Origin: Fusobacterium perfoetens
GTDB taxonomy: Bacteria; Fusobacteriota; Fusobacteriia; Fusobacteriales; Fusobacteriaceae
DNA: 64,000 nucleotides
Direction: 5' to 3'
Assembly: GCF_021531475.1 (NCBI RefSeq)
Contig: NZ_JADYTX010000005.1
Span: 1 to 64,000 of the forward strand
Notes under the pieces: model-generated
What the model saw: the letters and a program-made list of their open reading frames with translations, nothing else
The model's database searches: none
Told to the model about the DNA's origin: nothing
Shown here: in pieces, positions 30,869 to 38,063 of the stretch
Layout: every line of letters begins with the position of its first letter
Position numbering within the stretch: position 1 is the first letter of the stretch
Program-made: the position numbers and the translations under genes

Positions 30869-31552
30869 CTACAAATTTCCCTCAAATATATATTTTACAG
30901 CTCTACCAAGTATTTGAACCATATCTCCTTTCTCAGCAGAAATATATATATCTTTATACTCAGGATTTACACTTTTTAAAATCATTAGATTTGATTCAAT
31001 ATCAACAATAACTCTTTTTATATACATCTCTTCATCATACTTAACTACATAAATTTTATTTTCTATATAGTCAGTTTGGTAAGGATCTATGACAACATAA
31101 GATCCATCTTGAATAAGAGGTTCCATACTATCTCCAACAACCTCAATTAGATAACATTTTTCATTAAAACCATTTTTTCTTATAAGTTTATTATAAAGAG
31201 GTTCGTTGCTAAAATTAATATATCCATTTCCAGCACTTGCTTTTGCCATTACTGGAATAAGAATTAATTCCTCATCCGACATAATTAAGTTAGATTTCTC
31301 TTTAGGAAACTCATCTATAAATCCAAGCTCTTCAAAAACTTTTATGTAATCTATAGCATTTGCTTTACAAAGAGCTTTTAGATAAATAGGATTCATATTT
31401 TTTACTGTACCTGATTCATATCTTGAAATATTACTATTATCCAATTCAACTTTATATCTATTTTTCAAAATATAACTTATATCTTCTAAGCTATATCCAT
31501 TTTCTTTTCTTTTTTCTTTTAACATTTTTCCTATCATTTTGTTTTTATCCAT
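30869..31552 (-). CDS. CI-like repressor, XRE HTH plus S24 peptidase
   Basis: 227 residues. HTH is at residues 9-65 (YSLEDISYILKNRY, NSNISRYESG). The S24/LexA domain has the autocleavage site KASAGNG (Ala-Gly), catalytic Ser in GDSMEP and Lys in MYIKRVIV. RecA-dependent self-cleavage should induce the prophage. Promoter and operators lie at 31573-31624. Confidence 0.92.
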   Translation of the reverse strand: MDKNKMIGKMLKEKRKENGYSLEDISYILKNRYKVELDNSNISRYESGTVKNMNPIYLKALCKANAIDYIKVFEELGFIDEFPKEKSNLIMSDEELILIPVMAKASAGNGYINFSNEPLYNKLIRKNGFNEKCYLIEVVGDSMEPLIQDGSYVVIDPYQTDYIENKIYVVKYDEEMYIKRVIVDIESNLMILKSVNPEYKDIYISAEKGDMVQILGRAVKYIFEGNL

Positions 31553-31572
31553 AAGCTCCTCCTTTATAATAT

Positions 31573-31639
31573 ATTATAATATTTATTTTGTGAAATCGCA
31601 AAAAAAACTATTGCTTTTTCGCAAATAATATGCTATAAT
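31573..31639. promoter_or_regulatory. Divergent repressor and rightward promoters with two operators
   Basis: Leftward: TTGCGA (31596-31601) and TATAAT (31573-31578). Rightward: TTGCTT (31611-31616) and TATAAT (31634-31639). Both have 17-bp spacing. Operators TTGTGAAATCGCAA (31588-31601) and TTGCTTTTTCGCAA (31611-31624) each cover a -35 box. Confidence 0.88.
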
Positions 31640-31696
31640 TTTTTTAGAAAATAAGATATATCAGTCATAAAGTTATATATTTTTTTAAATTATAAA

Positions 31697-31710
31697 TTGC
31701 GTTTACGCAA
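31697..31710. promoter_or_regulatory. Third operator, perfect palindrome
   Basis: TTGCGTTTACGCAA, a perfect 14-bp palindrome between the rightward promoter and the first gene. Bound repressor here would act as a block or aid looping. Confidence 0.8.
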
Positions 31711-31728
31711 AAAATAAGAGGAGTGACA

Positions 31729-31938
31729 ATGATAATGAATATGGAACAAAGAGAAAAATATATAAAAAATACAGTTGCTTATTTTAGAAAGCAGATAGAA
31801 GAAAGAGGCTTTGTAAGATATAGCGAGATTATAGAAAAATGCACTTTCGGAGATGAAATAGATTACAAAATGATAGTTGGTATCCAATGGAGATTGGGAC
31901 AAAGACTGGACATCATTAAATTAAAAGTGGAGGACTAG
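31729..31938 (+). CDS. Hypothetical early protein
   Basis: 69 residues from ATG 31729, five bases after GAGGAG. Helical and basic (REKYIKNTVAYFRKQIEERG, shortened); 'FVRYSEIIEKCTFGDEIDYK' resembles a small winged-helix domain. First gene of the rightward operon, where Cro-like proteins are often found. Confidence 0.6.
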   Translation: MIMNMEQREKYIKNTVAYFRKQIEERGFVRYSEIIEKCTFGDEIDYKMIVGIQWRLGQRLDIIKLKVED

Positions 31939-31941
31939 TTT

Positions 31942-32142
31942 ATGGAAAGTATCAGAATAAAAGATAGATATAACGATTTTAAGGAATGGGAAATTATAAA
32001 ACTAAGTGGTGGTTATTACCTAAAGCAATATGTCAAAGGTAAGCAGTTCGGAAGAGGTTTTAGAACTACCAAGAAATACATTGAAAGTATTTTAGAAATA
32101 AAAATTTCTTACACCCTAGATAGTGGATTAGAAATTTTATAA
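31942..32142 (+). CDS. Hypothetical early protein
   Basis: 66 residues, beta-rich start (WEIIKLSGGYYLKQYVKGKQ) with aromatic residues, as in small single-strand-like folds. Three bases after the previous gene. Its end faces the terminator of the convergent small RNA at 32145-32211. Confidence 0.5.
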   Translation: MESIRIKDRYNDFKEWEIIKLSGGYYLKQYVKGKQFGRGFRTTKKYIESILEIKISYTLDSGLEIL

Positions 32143-32144
32143 AT

Positions 32145-32211
32145 AAAAAAGGAGCAGTGCTCGCAACACTACTCCAAAGATGAAAAGTTCTTGGGAAACT
32201 TAACATCTCAC
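32145..32211 (-). ncRNA. Predicted small RNA with consensus promoter
   Basis: The minus-strand promoter is fully consensus: TTGACA (32241-32246), 17 bp, TATAAT (32218-32223). The RNA ends in GGAGTAGTG/CACTGCTCC-type stem (32151-32159 with 32167-32175) and U6. The -35 box adjoins the ribosome site of the repeat protein at 32257, as in the other convergent RNAs. No target with long complementarity was found in the window. Confidence 0.72.
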
Positions 32212-32256
32212 AACAGAATTATACAAGTTTTCCCTTGAACTGTCAAGGGAGGAAAA

Positions 32257-32370
32257 ATGGAAGAAATAAAAATTACTGAAATGGAAATTGAGGTTCCTCA
32301 AATAGAAGTAGAGGTTCCTAAGTTGAAAATTAAAGTGCCTGATTTGATAGAGGAAGAGGAGGAAGAATGA
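32257..32370 (+). CDS. Small Px(I/V)x(I/V)x(I/V) repeat protein, copy B
   Basis: 37 residues: EIEVPQIEVEVPKLKIKVP is the repeat region and a run of Glu ends the protein. GGGAGG lies five bases before ATG. It overlaps the next gene by ATGA. Paralogous to copies A (7601) and C (38733). This copy is not preceded by an antirepressor but by a small RNA gene. Confidence 0.7.
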   Translation: MEEIKITEMEIEVPQIEVEVPKLKIKVPDLIEEEEEE

Positions 32371-32489
32371 AAAAAATGAGTGATGAGGATTTTGAAAAAG
32401 ATTTTTCAAAACAAATAACTTTGGAGATAAAAATATCTTGTGTGGCTTTGATAATAATGATACTAGGATTAATTTTTATAAATTGTTAA
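32367..32489 (+). CDS. Small membrane protein
   Basis: 40 residues: charged N-terminus (DEDFEKDFSKQ) and one C-terminal membrane helix (VALIIMILGLIFI). Coupled to repeat protein B through the overlapping ATGA. Confidence 0.55.
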   Translation: MKKMSDEDFEKDFSKQITLEIKISCVALIIMILGLIFINC

Positions 32490-32501
32490 AGGAGTAAAAC
32501 T

Positions 32502-32687
32502 ATGGAAGAAATTATAGTATGGAGAATGGGAGTTTTAGTTGGAATTGTAATTTTTGCTACTGTCTGCTATTGGATTACAGCAGATTTAGAAAATGGAAAC
32601 GATGAAAAAGAAAATAAAAAATTGTATGAATTCATAGAAAAATATTTTGGTGAAAACTTTTTAAAAATTTTCAAGTTATTTATATAA
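32502..32687 (+). CDS. Small membrane protein
   Basis: 61 residues. An N-terminal membrane helix (MGVLVGIVIFATVCYWI) is followed by a charged helical tail. GGAG site before ATG. Unknown function. Confidence 0.55.
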   Translation: MEEIIVWRMGVLVGIVIFATVCYWITADLENGNDEKENKKLYEFIEKYFGENFLKIFKLFI

Positions 32688-32702
32688 ACTGAGGAGGAAA
32701 AA

Positions 32703-32984
32703 ATGGAAAAATTAGGTGTACCTTGTTTAGCGATGTATCCTGAGGAAGAGGATGTTCAATTTTATATGGAAACTAAAAAAACTCCTTTAGAGGAATTTTT
32801 TCAGAATAAATATTTTGAAAGAGGAAGTTTAAGTGATATTCACTCTGGAACTTTAAAAGAGAAATATAGAAACTTAACAGCTAGTCAAATATCAATTCTC
32901 TGTGATGGATTAGATTGTTTTGGTGGAGAAATACAAATAGATAGAGAGAGTGGATATTTCAGAGCAAAAATATGGAAAGACTAA
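32703..32984 (+). CDS. Hypothetical protein
   Basis: 93 residues, acidic, strong GAGGAGG site. No recognised motif; CDGLDCFGGEIQIDRESGYF suggests a beta-rich end. Precedes the recombination genes. Confidence 0.55.
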   Translation: MEKLGVPCLAMYPEEEDVQFYMETKKTPLEEFFQNKYFERGSLSDIHSGTLKEKYRNLTASQISILCDGLDCFGGEIQIDRESGYFRAKIWKD

Positions 32985-33050
32985 ATTAAGTTTTTAATAC
33001 AGCCCTCAAAATTGAGGGTCATATCAAAAACTTAAGCGAGGTGAAGTCTT

Positions 33051-34145
33051 ATGACATTAAAAGAGTTACAACAAAAGGCTAAGTCAATGGGACTTAGAGG
33101 ATTTTGGAAATTAAAAAAAGTTGAATTAGAAAAATTTATTGAAGAGAACACTCTTCATAATAGCGAAGTATTATTTGCTGGAGAATGTTCAGGCGATGGA
33201 GAATGGCTAGAACATAGAAGAATAGGAGCAACAGATACAGCAGTATTAATTTGCGATAACGCATATAGAAACAGGTTACTAGATAGACCAGACAAATATA
33301 CAAGTCCGTTCTTGATGTATGAAGAAAGAAAAGGAAGATATAAAAGAGAAATTTCTTTTACTTCACAAGTAGCAATGGAGTTTGGACACTTTGCTGAGGA
33401 CTTTATAATTGCTCATCTTCCAGTATTATTTGAAAAAGAATTTGGAATAAAAGTACAAGCTACTAGAAAAGGAAATCAGGTAGTAGCGAACAAAAAATAC
33501 CCTCTATGGAGTTGTACCCCTGATAGCTGGGTAAAAATAGAAGGTGAATGGTATCCAGTAGAGCTAAAAACTGGAAATAGTTATACAGCTTACGAATGGG
33601 AACGAGAAGAAGTTCCGAATAAATATTATGCTCAGGTGCAACAGCAACTAGCAGTTCTTGGGAAAGAAAAAGGATTCCTTATTGGTTTTGTAGATAACAG
33701 ATTTACTAGATTATACGAAATCGAAAGAAATGACAAGTTAATTTCTCAAGCCTACGAAATCACAAGACAATTTCAATATTGCCTAGATAACAACATTGAG
33801 CCTGAGCTCAATGGTTGTGAGGCTGAATGCGAATATCTAAAACAAGAGTTTCAGGGATTTGGAAATAAATATGAAAATATTCCTGGAATGGATATTAATG
33901 AAAAGGACCTACAATATTATTTAGATCTTGAACAAACTAAAAGGGAAATCTCAAAAGAAACTAAAGAGATTGAAAAAGATATGAAAACATTAATTTGTGT
34001 AATACAAAATAAAATGTTAGACCTTGAAACTGAAAACTTAGTAATCAATGGAAGCTATCTAGCAACTTGGAAGATAGACGCTAGAGGAGCAAAAAGATTT
34101 GCATTAAAAGAACTTAAAGAAAATCAAAAAATAAAAATAGCATAG
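33051..34145 (+). CDS. YqaJ-type exonuclease with SAP-like N-terminus
   Basis: 364 residues. Residues 1-35 (LKELQQKAKSMGLRGFWKLK) look like a SAP DNA-binding motif. The YqaJ/lambda-exonuclease core follows: WLEHRRIGATDTAVLI, FGHFAEDFI, WSCTPDSWVKI, PVELKTGN (the D...ExK site) and YYAQVQQQLAVLG. It resects dsDNA for annealing by RecT, encoded 12 bp downstream. Confidence 0.88.
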   Translation: MTLKELQQKAKSMGLRGFWKLKKVELEKFIEENTLHNSEVLFAGECSGDGEWLEHRRIGATDTAVLICDNAYRNRLLDRPDKYTSPFLMYEERKGRYKREISFTSQVAMEFGHFAEDFIIAHLPVLFEKEFGIKVQATRKGNQVVANKKYPLWSCTPDSWVKIEGEWYPVELKTGNSYTAYEWEREEVPNKYYAQVQQQLAVLGKEKGFLIGFVDNRFTRLYEIERNDKLISQAYEITRQFQYCLDNNIEPELNGCEAECEYLKQEFQGFGNKYENIPGMDINEKDLQYYLDLEQTKREISKETKEIEKDMKTLICVIQNKMLDLETENLVINGSYLATWKIDARGAKRFALKELKENQKIKIA

Positions 34146-34157
34146 GAGGAAAAATTA

Positions 34158-35156
34158 ATGGCAACAGCAAAGAATAATTTAATAGCAAAAGAAACAATTA
34201 CAACAGGAGTTCCAGCTCTTAAGAGTGTATTAGCAACAGAAGTTGTAAAAAGACAAATCAAATCTTTACTAAAAGATAGAGCTGGACACTTTATGATGGC
34301 GATAGTTCAAGTGGTTGAGGGAACACCACAGTTACAAAGCTGTGACCCTCAATCAGTAATAAATGCAGCTATAGCTTCAGCAGTTCTAAATCTTCCAATT
34401 GAAAAAAACTTAGGTTTCTCATATATCGTACCATACAAAGATAAGGACAAAGGAAACCTTGCACAATTCCAACTTGGATATAAAGGATATATCCAATTGG
34501 CTCTTAGAAGTGGAGAATATAAATTCATAAATGCAGTGGAAGTTAAAGAAGGAGAACTTAAAGGATACAACCTACTTACAGGAGAGCTAGAGCTTGATTT
34601 CATAAAAGATTTAGACAAGAGATTAGATACTAAAACTATAGGTTATGCTTCTTACATAGAATTTAACAATGGATTCAGAAATACTTTATTTATGACTACT
34701 GGTCAAATTGAGAATCACGCTAAAAAATATAGCCAAGCATATCAGTATGACTTAAGAAAAGGCTATACAATGTCAAACTGGTCAAAGAACTTTGAAGCAA
34801 TGGCTCTTAAAACAGTTCTTAAACTAAATCTTTCTAAGTTTGGGGCATTATCAGTGGAAGTTCAAAAAGCTCTTCAAGTTGATGGAATGACAATAGATAA
34901 GGTAGAAGAAGATGGAACTTTAGTTGGAAACTTCTCAGATAATACAGGAGATGAAAATGTTGTTATTGGAGAACCTGAAGTTATAGAAGAAAAACCAAGT
35001 AACGAAGATATAAAAACTTTAATATCTATAGCTGATGGAAATAAATTAGATATTACAAAAATTTCAAGAGAAAAATATGGAATATCTGATTTAGGAAGAC
35101 TATCAATGAAGCAATATAAAGAATTAAAAGAAATAGCAATAACTGGAGAGGCTTAG
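34158..35156 (+). CDS. recT: RecT single-strand annealing protein
   Basis: 332 residues. INAAIASAVLNLPIEKNLGFSYIVPY (in part), FQLGYKGYIQLALRSGEYK and the YDLRKGY / WSKNFEAMALKTVLK region are the RecT core. A C-terminal extension after residue 260 is acidic. Forms the recombination pair with the YqaJ exonuclease. Confidence 0.93.
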   Translation: MATAKNNLIAKETITTGVPALKSVLATEVVKRQIKSLLKDRAGHFMMAIVQVVEGTPQLQSCDPQSVINAAIASAVLNLPIEKNLGFSYIVPYKDKDKGNLAQFQLGYKGYIQLALRSGEYKFINAVEVKEGELKGYNLLTGELELDFIKDLDKRLDTKTIGYASYIEFNNGFRNTLFMTTGQIENHAKKYSQAYQYDLRKGYTMSNWSKNFEAMALKTVLKLNLSKFGALSVEVQKALQVDGMTIDKVEEDGTLVGNFSDNTGDENVVIGEPEVIEEKPSNEDIKTLISIADGNKLDITKISREKYGISDLGRLSMKQYKELKEIAITGEA

Positions 35157-35183
35157 TCCTCTCCTGGATCTAAAGGAGTAGCA

Positions 35184-35387
35184 ATGATAAAAAAATATAT
35201 TTTCGGAGTATATGAACTAGAGCTTAAAATAAACCAAGTTAATAAAAAAGAACTAAGTTGTACAGTACAAAATCCTTTTGTTAGTTACAAGCAAGAAAAA
35301 ACATTCCTCGATAAAACAGAGGAGAGATTGGTCAGAAAGGTTGACCGTCAAGTGAAAAAATGGAGAAAGGAATTCTTCCAGGAATAA
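35184..35387 (+). CDS. Hypothetical protein
   Basis: 67 basic residues, strand-rich start (YIFGVYELELKINQV) and a helical basic end. AAGGAG site. Unknown. Confidence 0.5.
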   Translation: MIKKYIFGVYELELKINQVNKKELSCTVQNPFVSYKQEKTFLDKTEERLVRKVDRQVKKWRKEFFQE

Positions 35388-35409
35388 GAAAAATAGCAAG
35401 GAGATTGAT

Positions 35410-35631
35410 ATGAAAAAAATAACTTTAACAGAAAAACAATTAGAAGAATTAACATCATTAAGAATTGAAATGGAATTTATAGAAAATAGAATAAACTCAT
35501 TAGGTAAGTTAGCTATGGAATTAGTTGATAAAGCTAAAAAGGAAAAAATATACGCTGAAAGACTTAGGATGACAGATTTATTGATTGGCTCACTAAAAAA
35601 TTATCAATTTTTCTTAGGAATATATATATAA
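35410..35631 (+). CDS. Hypothetical coiled-coil protein
   Basis: 73 residues, mostly one long helix (LRIEMEFIENRINSLGKLAM) with leucine heptads. AAGGAG site. Unknown. Confidence 0.5.
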   Translation: MKKITLTEKQLEELTSLRIEMEFIENRINSLGKLAMELVDKAKKEKIYAERLRMTDLLIGSLKNYQFFLGIYI

Positions 35632-35646
35632 GATGTTCAAGAAGAA

Positions 35647-35727
35647 ATGGGAATAGAATCAGAATTTACAATCACTACAACTATGACAGAAAAAGATGGA
35701 GACTCAACAAAGAAATACAATATTTAA
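35647..35727 (+). CDS. Tiny hypothetical protein
   Basis: 26 residues, Thr-rich (EFTITTTMTEKDGD). A weak AAGAAG site precedes ATG. It fills the gap between two clear genes; doubtful. Confidence 0.3.
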   Translation: MGIESEFTITTTMTEKDGDSTKKYNI

Positions 35728-35739
35728 AGAGGGGTAAAA

Positions 35740-35961
35740 ATGTGGCAGTGTAAAGAATGCGGAAGTACAGATTTTATAATAGAAGTTACAGAGGAAATCA
35801 GAAGACAAGGAAAGCTTAATAAAAAAGGCAATGTAGAAATTGAAGAATTTATTGATACGAAGCCGCAATACTCAAAATCAATAACTTATGAATGCAATAA
35901 CTGTGGTGATTATTCTTCTAGAGATATAAGGGATATAGCCGATTGGGTGGAGGAGAAATAA
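35740..35961 (+). CDS. Zinc-ribbon protein
   Basis: 73 residues with two CxxC pairs (CKECG and CNNCG) about 48 residues apart, a zinc ribbon, and a charged middle. Common in phage accessory regions. Role unknown. Confidence 0.6.
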   Translation: MWQCKECGSTDFIIEVTEEIRRQGKLNKKGNVEIEEFIDTKPQYSKSITYECNNCGDYSSRDIRDIADWVEEK

Positions 35962-36026
35962 TGAGAGCTTGGAATAAAAAGAAAAGACCGAAGCACTACA
36001 CAAAACCTAAGTGGAAATCAATATGA
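35961..36026 (+). CDS. Tiny basic peptide
   Basis: 21 residues, ten of them Lys, Arg or His. GGAGAAATA precedes ATG, and its TGA overlaps the next ATG. May be a DNA-binding tail peptide or a leader; weakly supported. Confidence 0.35.
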   Translation: MRAWNKKKRPKHYTKPKWKSI

Positions 36027-36166
36027 CATTAACTTCTGTGCATATGAAAAATAAAGTAAGATACTTTTCTAATAAATTTCCTCTTCCAATCTGTTTGATT
36101 TTAAAAAAATGGAAGAGGAAAAGAGAATTAATTAAATATATAGAACAAAGTAAAAAGGAGAAATAA
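36023..36166 (+). CDS. Small basic hypothetical protein
   Basis: 47 residues, with NKFPLPICLILKKWKRKREL as a hydrophobic-basic centre. Coupled to both neighbours by ATGA and TAATG overlaps. Confidence 0.4.
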   Translation: MTLTSVHMKNKVRYFSNKFPLPICLILKKWKRKRELIKYIEQSKKEK

Positions 36167-36444
36167 TGAATAAACTATATTTTGTAAAATTAAATGGATT
36201 TGGGATATGGGAAGATAAAATTTATGAATATGATATAGAAAAAGAAACTCAAAAAATGATTTATGCTAAAGAAAATTCTTTTAAAATGAGAATCCCTACA
36301 GGATTTTTAGTTGAAAGACAATCTCTTTATTCAAAAGAATGGTATATCTTTAGAAAAGATAAAGAAAAATTAAAAGAGGCTTTAAAAAGAAGATTAGAAA
36401 TTATAAAGAGATCTTATGAAAAAACTATAGGAGAGTTAAAGTAA
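36166..36444 (+). CDS. Hypothetical protein
   Basis: 92 residues. Beta-rich start (LYFVKLNGFGIWEDKIYEY) and a helical C-terminus (LKEALKRRLEIIKRSYE). AAGGAG site inside the preceding gene. Unknown. Confidence 0.55.
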   Translation: MNKLYFVKLNGFGIWEDKIYEYDIEKETQKMIYAKENSFKMRIPTGFLVERQSLYSKEWYIFRKDKEKLKEALKRRLEIIKRSYEKTIGELK

Positions 36445-36911
36445 TGAGAGAGATAAAATTTAGAGGATATGACCTAGACAGTAAGAGCTGGATTTACGGA
36501 AATTATATTAAACATCTCACAGTAACACCTTGTATGTTTTCTTCTGAAGAAGAAGCTGATAAATTCTATAAGGAACATACAAAGCACTTGATAGCATTTG
36601 ACGGATTTTCAGATTGGTGGATGTCAAATGATATAAAAGTGTGTACAACAATAGACGAAAAATCGATTGGACAATACACAGGAATAAAAGATAAAAACGG
36701 AAAAGAAATCTATGAAGGGGATTTAGTAAAACTTTATTCTTTATCTCCTGGATTAGAAGAGTATGACGATAAAATAGGAAAAGTATTCTTTGATTTATGT
36801 GCCTTTTGGATAGGGTTTAAAGATGATGCTATTCGCTTAGTAAATGAAATAGCTCAATGTGAAATTATTGGAAATACTTATGAAAATATTCCTGGAATAG
36901 AGGTAGATTAA
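36444..36911 (+). CDS. YopX family protein
   Basis: 155 residues. MREIKFRGYDLDSKSWIYG and the diagnostic GQYTGIKDKNGKEIYEGDLV are those of YopX (first seen in phage SPbeta). The C-terminus IIGNTYENIPGI matches the family end. Function unknown. Confidence 0.85.
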   Translation: MREIKFRGYDLDSKSWIYGNYIKHLTVTPCMFSSEEEADKFYKEHTKHLIAFDGFSDWWMSNDIKVCTTIDEKSIGQYTGIKDKNGKEIYEGDLVKLYSLSPGLEEYDDKIGKVFFDLCAFWIGFKDDAIRLVNEIAQCEIIGNTYENIPGIEVD

Positions 36912-37135
36912 TGATTTTAAATGTTTTTTATAAAGCAAAGAAAGCTGGAAAAGAAATAGAGGATAGTCAATTTTTAGAGCTTGATAATGATTCTGTTGTA
37001 GTTGATTTATGCATTATGAAATGGATAATAGAAGAACAAAACAAAATCAAAGATATAAAAATACACAGAATCGACTTTATTGAAGAACAAGATTTAAGCA
37101 ATTATAAGAACGAAAGGGGAAACAATGAAATATAG
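36911..37135 (+). CDS. Hypothetical protein
   Basis: 74 residues, acidic middle (DSQFLELDNDSVVVDLCIM). Joined to both YopX genes by overlaps. Unknown. Confidence 0.5.
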   Translation: MILNVFYKAKKAGKEIEDSQFLELDNDSVVVDLCIMKWIIEEQNKIKDIKIHRIDFIEEQDLSNYKNERGNNEI

Positions 37136-37478
37136 AGTTTGGGATAAAGTAAAAAGAAAATTCGCAGACAATATAGTATTAGATAAAGATGGAGATTTAA
37201 TAGAGTTTTATCAAGGAACATCTGATTGGACTTATTTAACTCCTGGAGAATGCGTAGATAGATATTTAATAAGTATGTGTTCTTTGTGTAAAGATGAAAG
37301 AGAGCAGTATATTTACGAGGGTGATTTAGTAAGAATCGATTCAGAAAGACCTTTATACACAGTTACATATGAGGAAGGAAAATTCTTATTACAGAATGAT
37401 GAAAATGCTGTACTACACGACCTATATGAGTTCTACCCATTCCAGCTAAAGAAAGTGGGAAATATTTATCAAAATTAA
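37125..37478 (+). CDS. Second YopX-like protein
   Basis: 117 residues. MKYRVWDKVKRKF, EQYIYEGDLVRI and KKVGNIYQN are YopX features, but the 'GIKDKNG' part is absent. Probably a shortened paralog of the 36444 gene. Followed by 110 bp without a gene. Confidence 0.7.
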   Translation: MKYRVWDKVKRKFADNIVLDKDGDLIEFYQGTSDWTYLTPGECVDRYLISMCSLCKDEREQYIYEGDLVRIDSERPLYTVTYEEGKFLLQNDENAVLHDLYEFYPFQLKKVGNIYQN

Positions 37479-37589
37479 ATAATAAGTTGTGTAAATTTTA
37501 AATAACTGAAATGGACATTGGAAATTAAATAATACTGAGGAAATCCTAAAAATATATTTTGGAGTGGATAGAGTACAATAAAAAATATA

Positions 37590-37631
37590 TTGACAATCGT
37601 TCTGTCTTGTGTTAAGATTATAACAGAACGA
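37590..37631 (+). promoter_or_regulatory. Promoter and operator of the AbrB-like gene
   Basis: TTGACA (37590-37595) and TAAGAT (37613-37618), 17-bp spacing. TCGTTCTGT (37597-37605) and ACAGAACGA (37623-37631) form a perfect inverted repeat around the -10 box, probably an autoregulatory site. Confidence 0.75.
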
Positions 37632-37645
37632 CAGAGGAGAGCAAA

Positions 37646-37822
37646 ATGGAAAAAAGAATTTTAAAAGTTTCTTTTTTTAAAAGTGGTTCAGGAAGTATTT
37701 CTCCAAAATTAAACCTACCAAAATCTTTTCTTGATAAAATAAATGTTAATCAAGAAGAAAGAGAAGTAGAAGTAATTGTGAATGAAGATACCCAAGAAAT
37801 CATTATAAAAAAAAAGAAATAA
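37646..37822 (+). CDS. AbrB/MazE-like DNA-binding protein
   Basis: 58 residues: VSFFKSGSGSISPKLNLPKSF then EVEVIVNEDTQEIIIKKK, the swapped-hairpin AbrB/SpoVT fold. GAGGAG site. No toxin gene of the MazF type is adjacent. A convergent small RNA lies at its 3' end, with partial complementarity to its ribosome site. Confidence 0.75.
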   Translation: MEKRILKVSFFKSGSGSISPKLNLPKSFLDKINVNQEEREVEVIVNEDTQEIIIKKKK

Positions 37823-37881
37823 AAAAAGCTCCCATATGTCCGAGAACACACAGGAGCAAGTGTAGTACAATACACCCTCGC
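37821..37881 (-). ncRNA. Predicted small RNA opposite the AbrB-like gene
   Basis: Minus-strand promoter TTGAAT (37911-37916), 17 bp, TACAAT (37888-37893). Terminator stem GCTCC (37828-37832) with GGAGC (37853-37857) and U7. The sequence around TTGCTCCTGTGTGTTCT can pair, with small bulges, to the AbrB gene leader AGAACGACAGAGGAGAGCAA. The promoter core is present inverted at 37557-37579 with two mismatches. Confidence 0.65.
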
Positions 37882-37937
37882 AAGTATATTGTACTATATT
37901 CACTCCAAAAATTCAAATATTTTTAGGAGGTAGAATT

Positions 37938-38063
37938 ATGGTAATTCATAATTTAAAAAATGGTAAGTATTCTATTAAAATCAAAGGTCTTGATGAAAAA
38001 ATTGTTACTTCTTCTTGGGCAGATGCTATGAAAATAGCTTGGAAACTAGGAGGAAACAAATAA
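37938..38063 (+). CDS. Small hypothetical protein
   Basis: 41 residues: GKYSIKIKGLDEKIVT strands and a C-terminal helix (WADAMKIAWKLG). A strong AGGAGG site. Similar layout to the 26106 protein. Overlaps the Rha start by one base. Confidence 0.6.
   Translation: MVIHNLKNGKYSIKIKGLDEKIVTSSWADAMKIAWKLGGNK

Noticed and set aside
37646-37822. MazE antitoxin of a MazEF pair
   Set aside because: No MazF-like gene follows; the protein is better described as an AbrB-type regulator.
38015-38062. Longer start for Rha
   Set aside because: The extra 16 codons are the 41-residue upstream gene read in another frame; ATG 38063 has the proper site.
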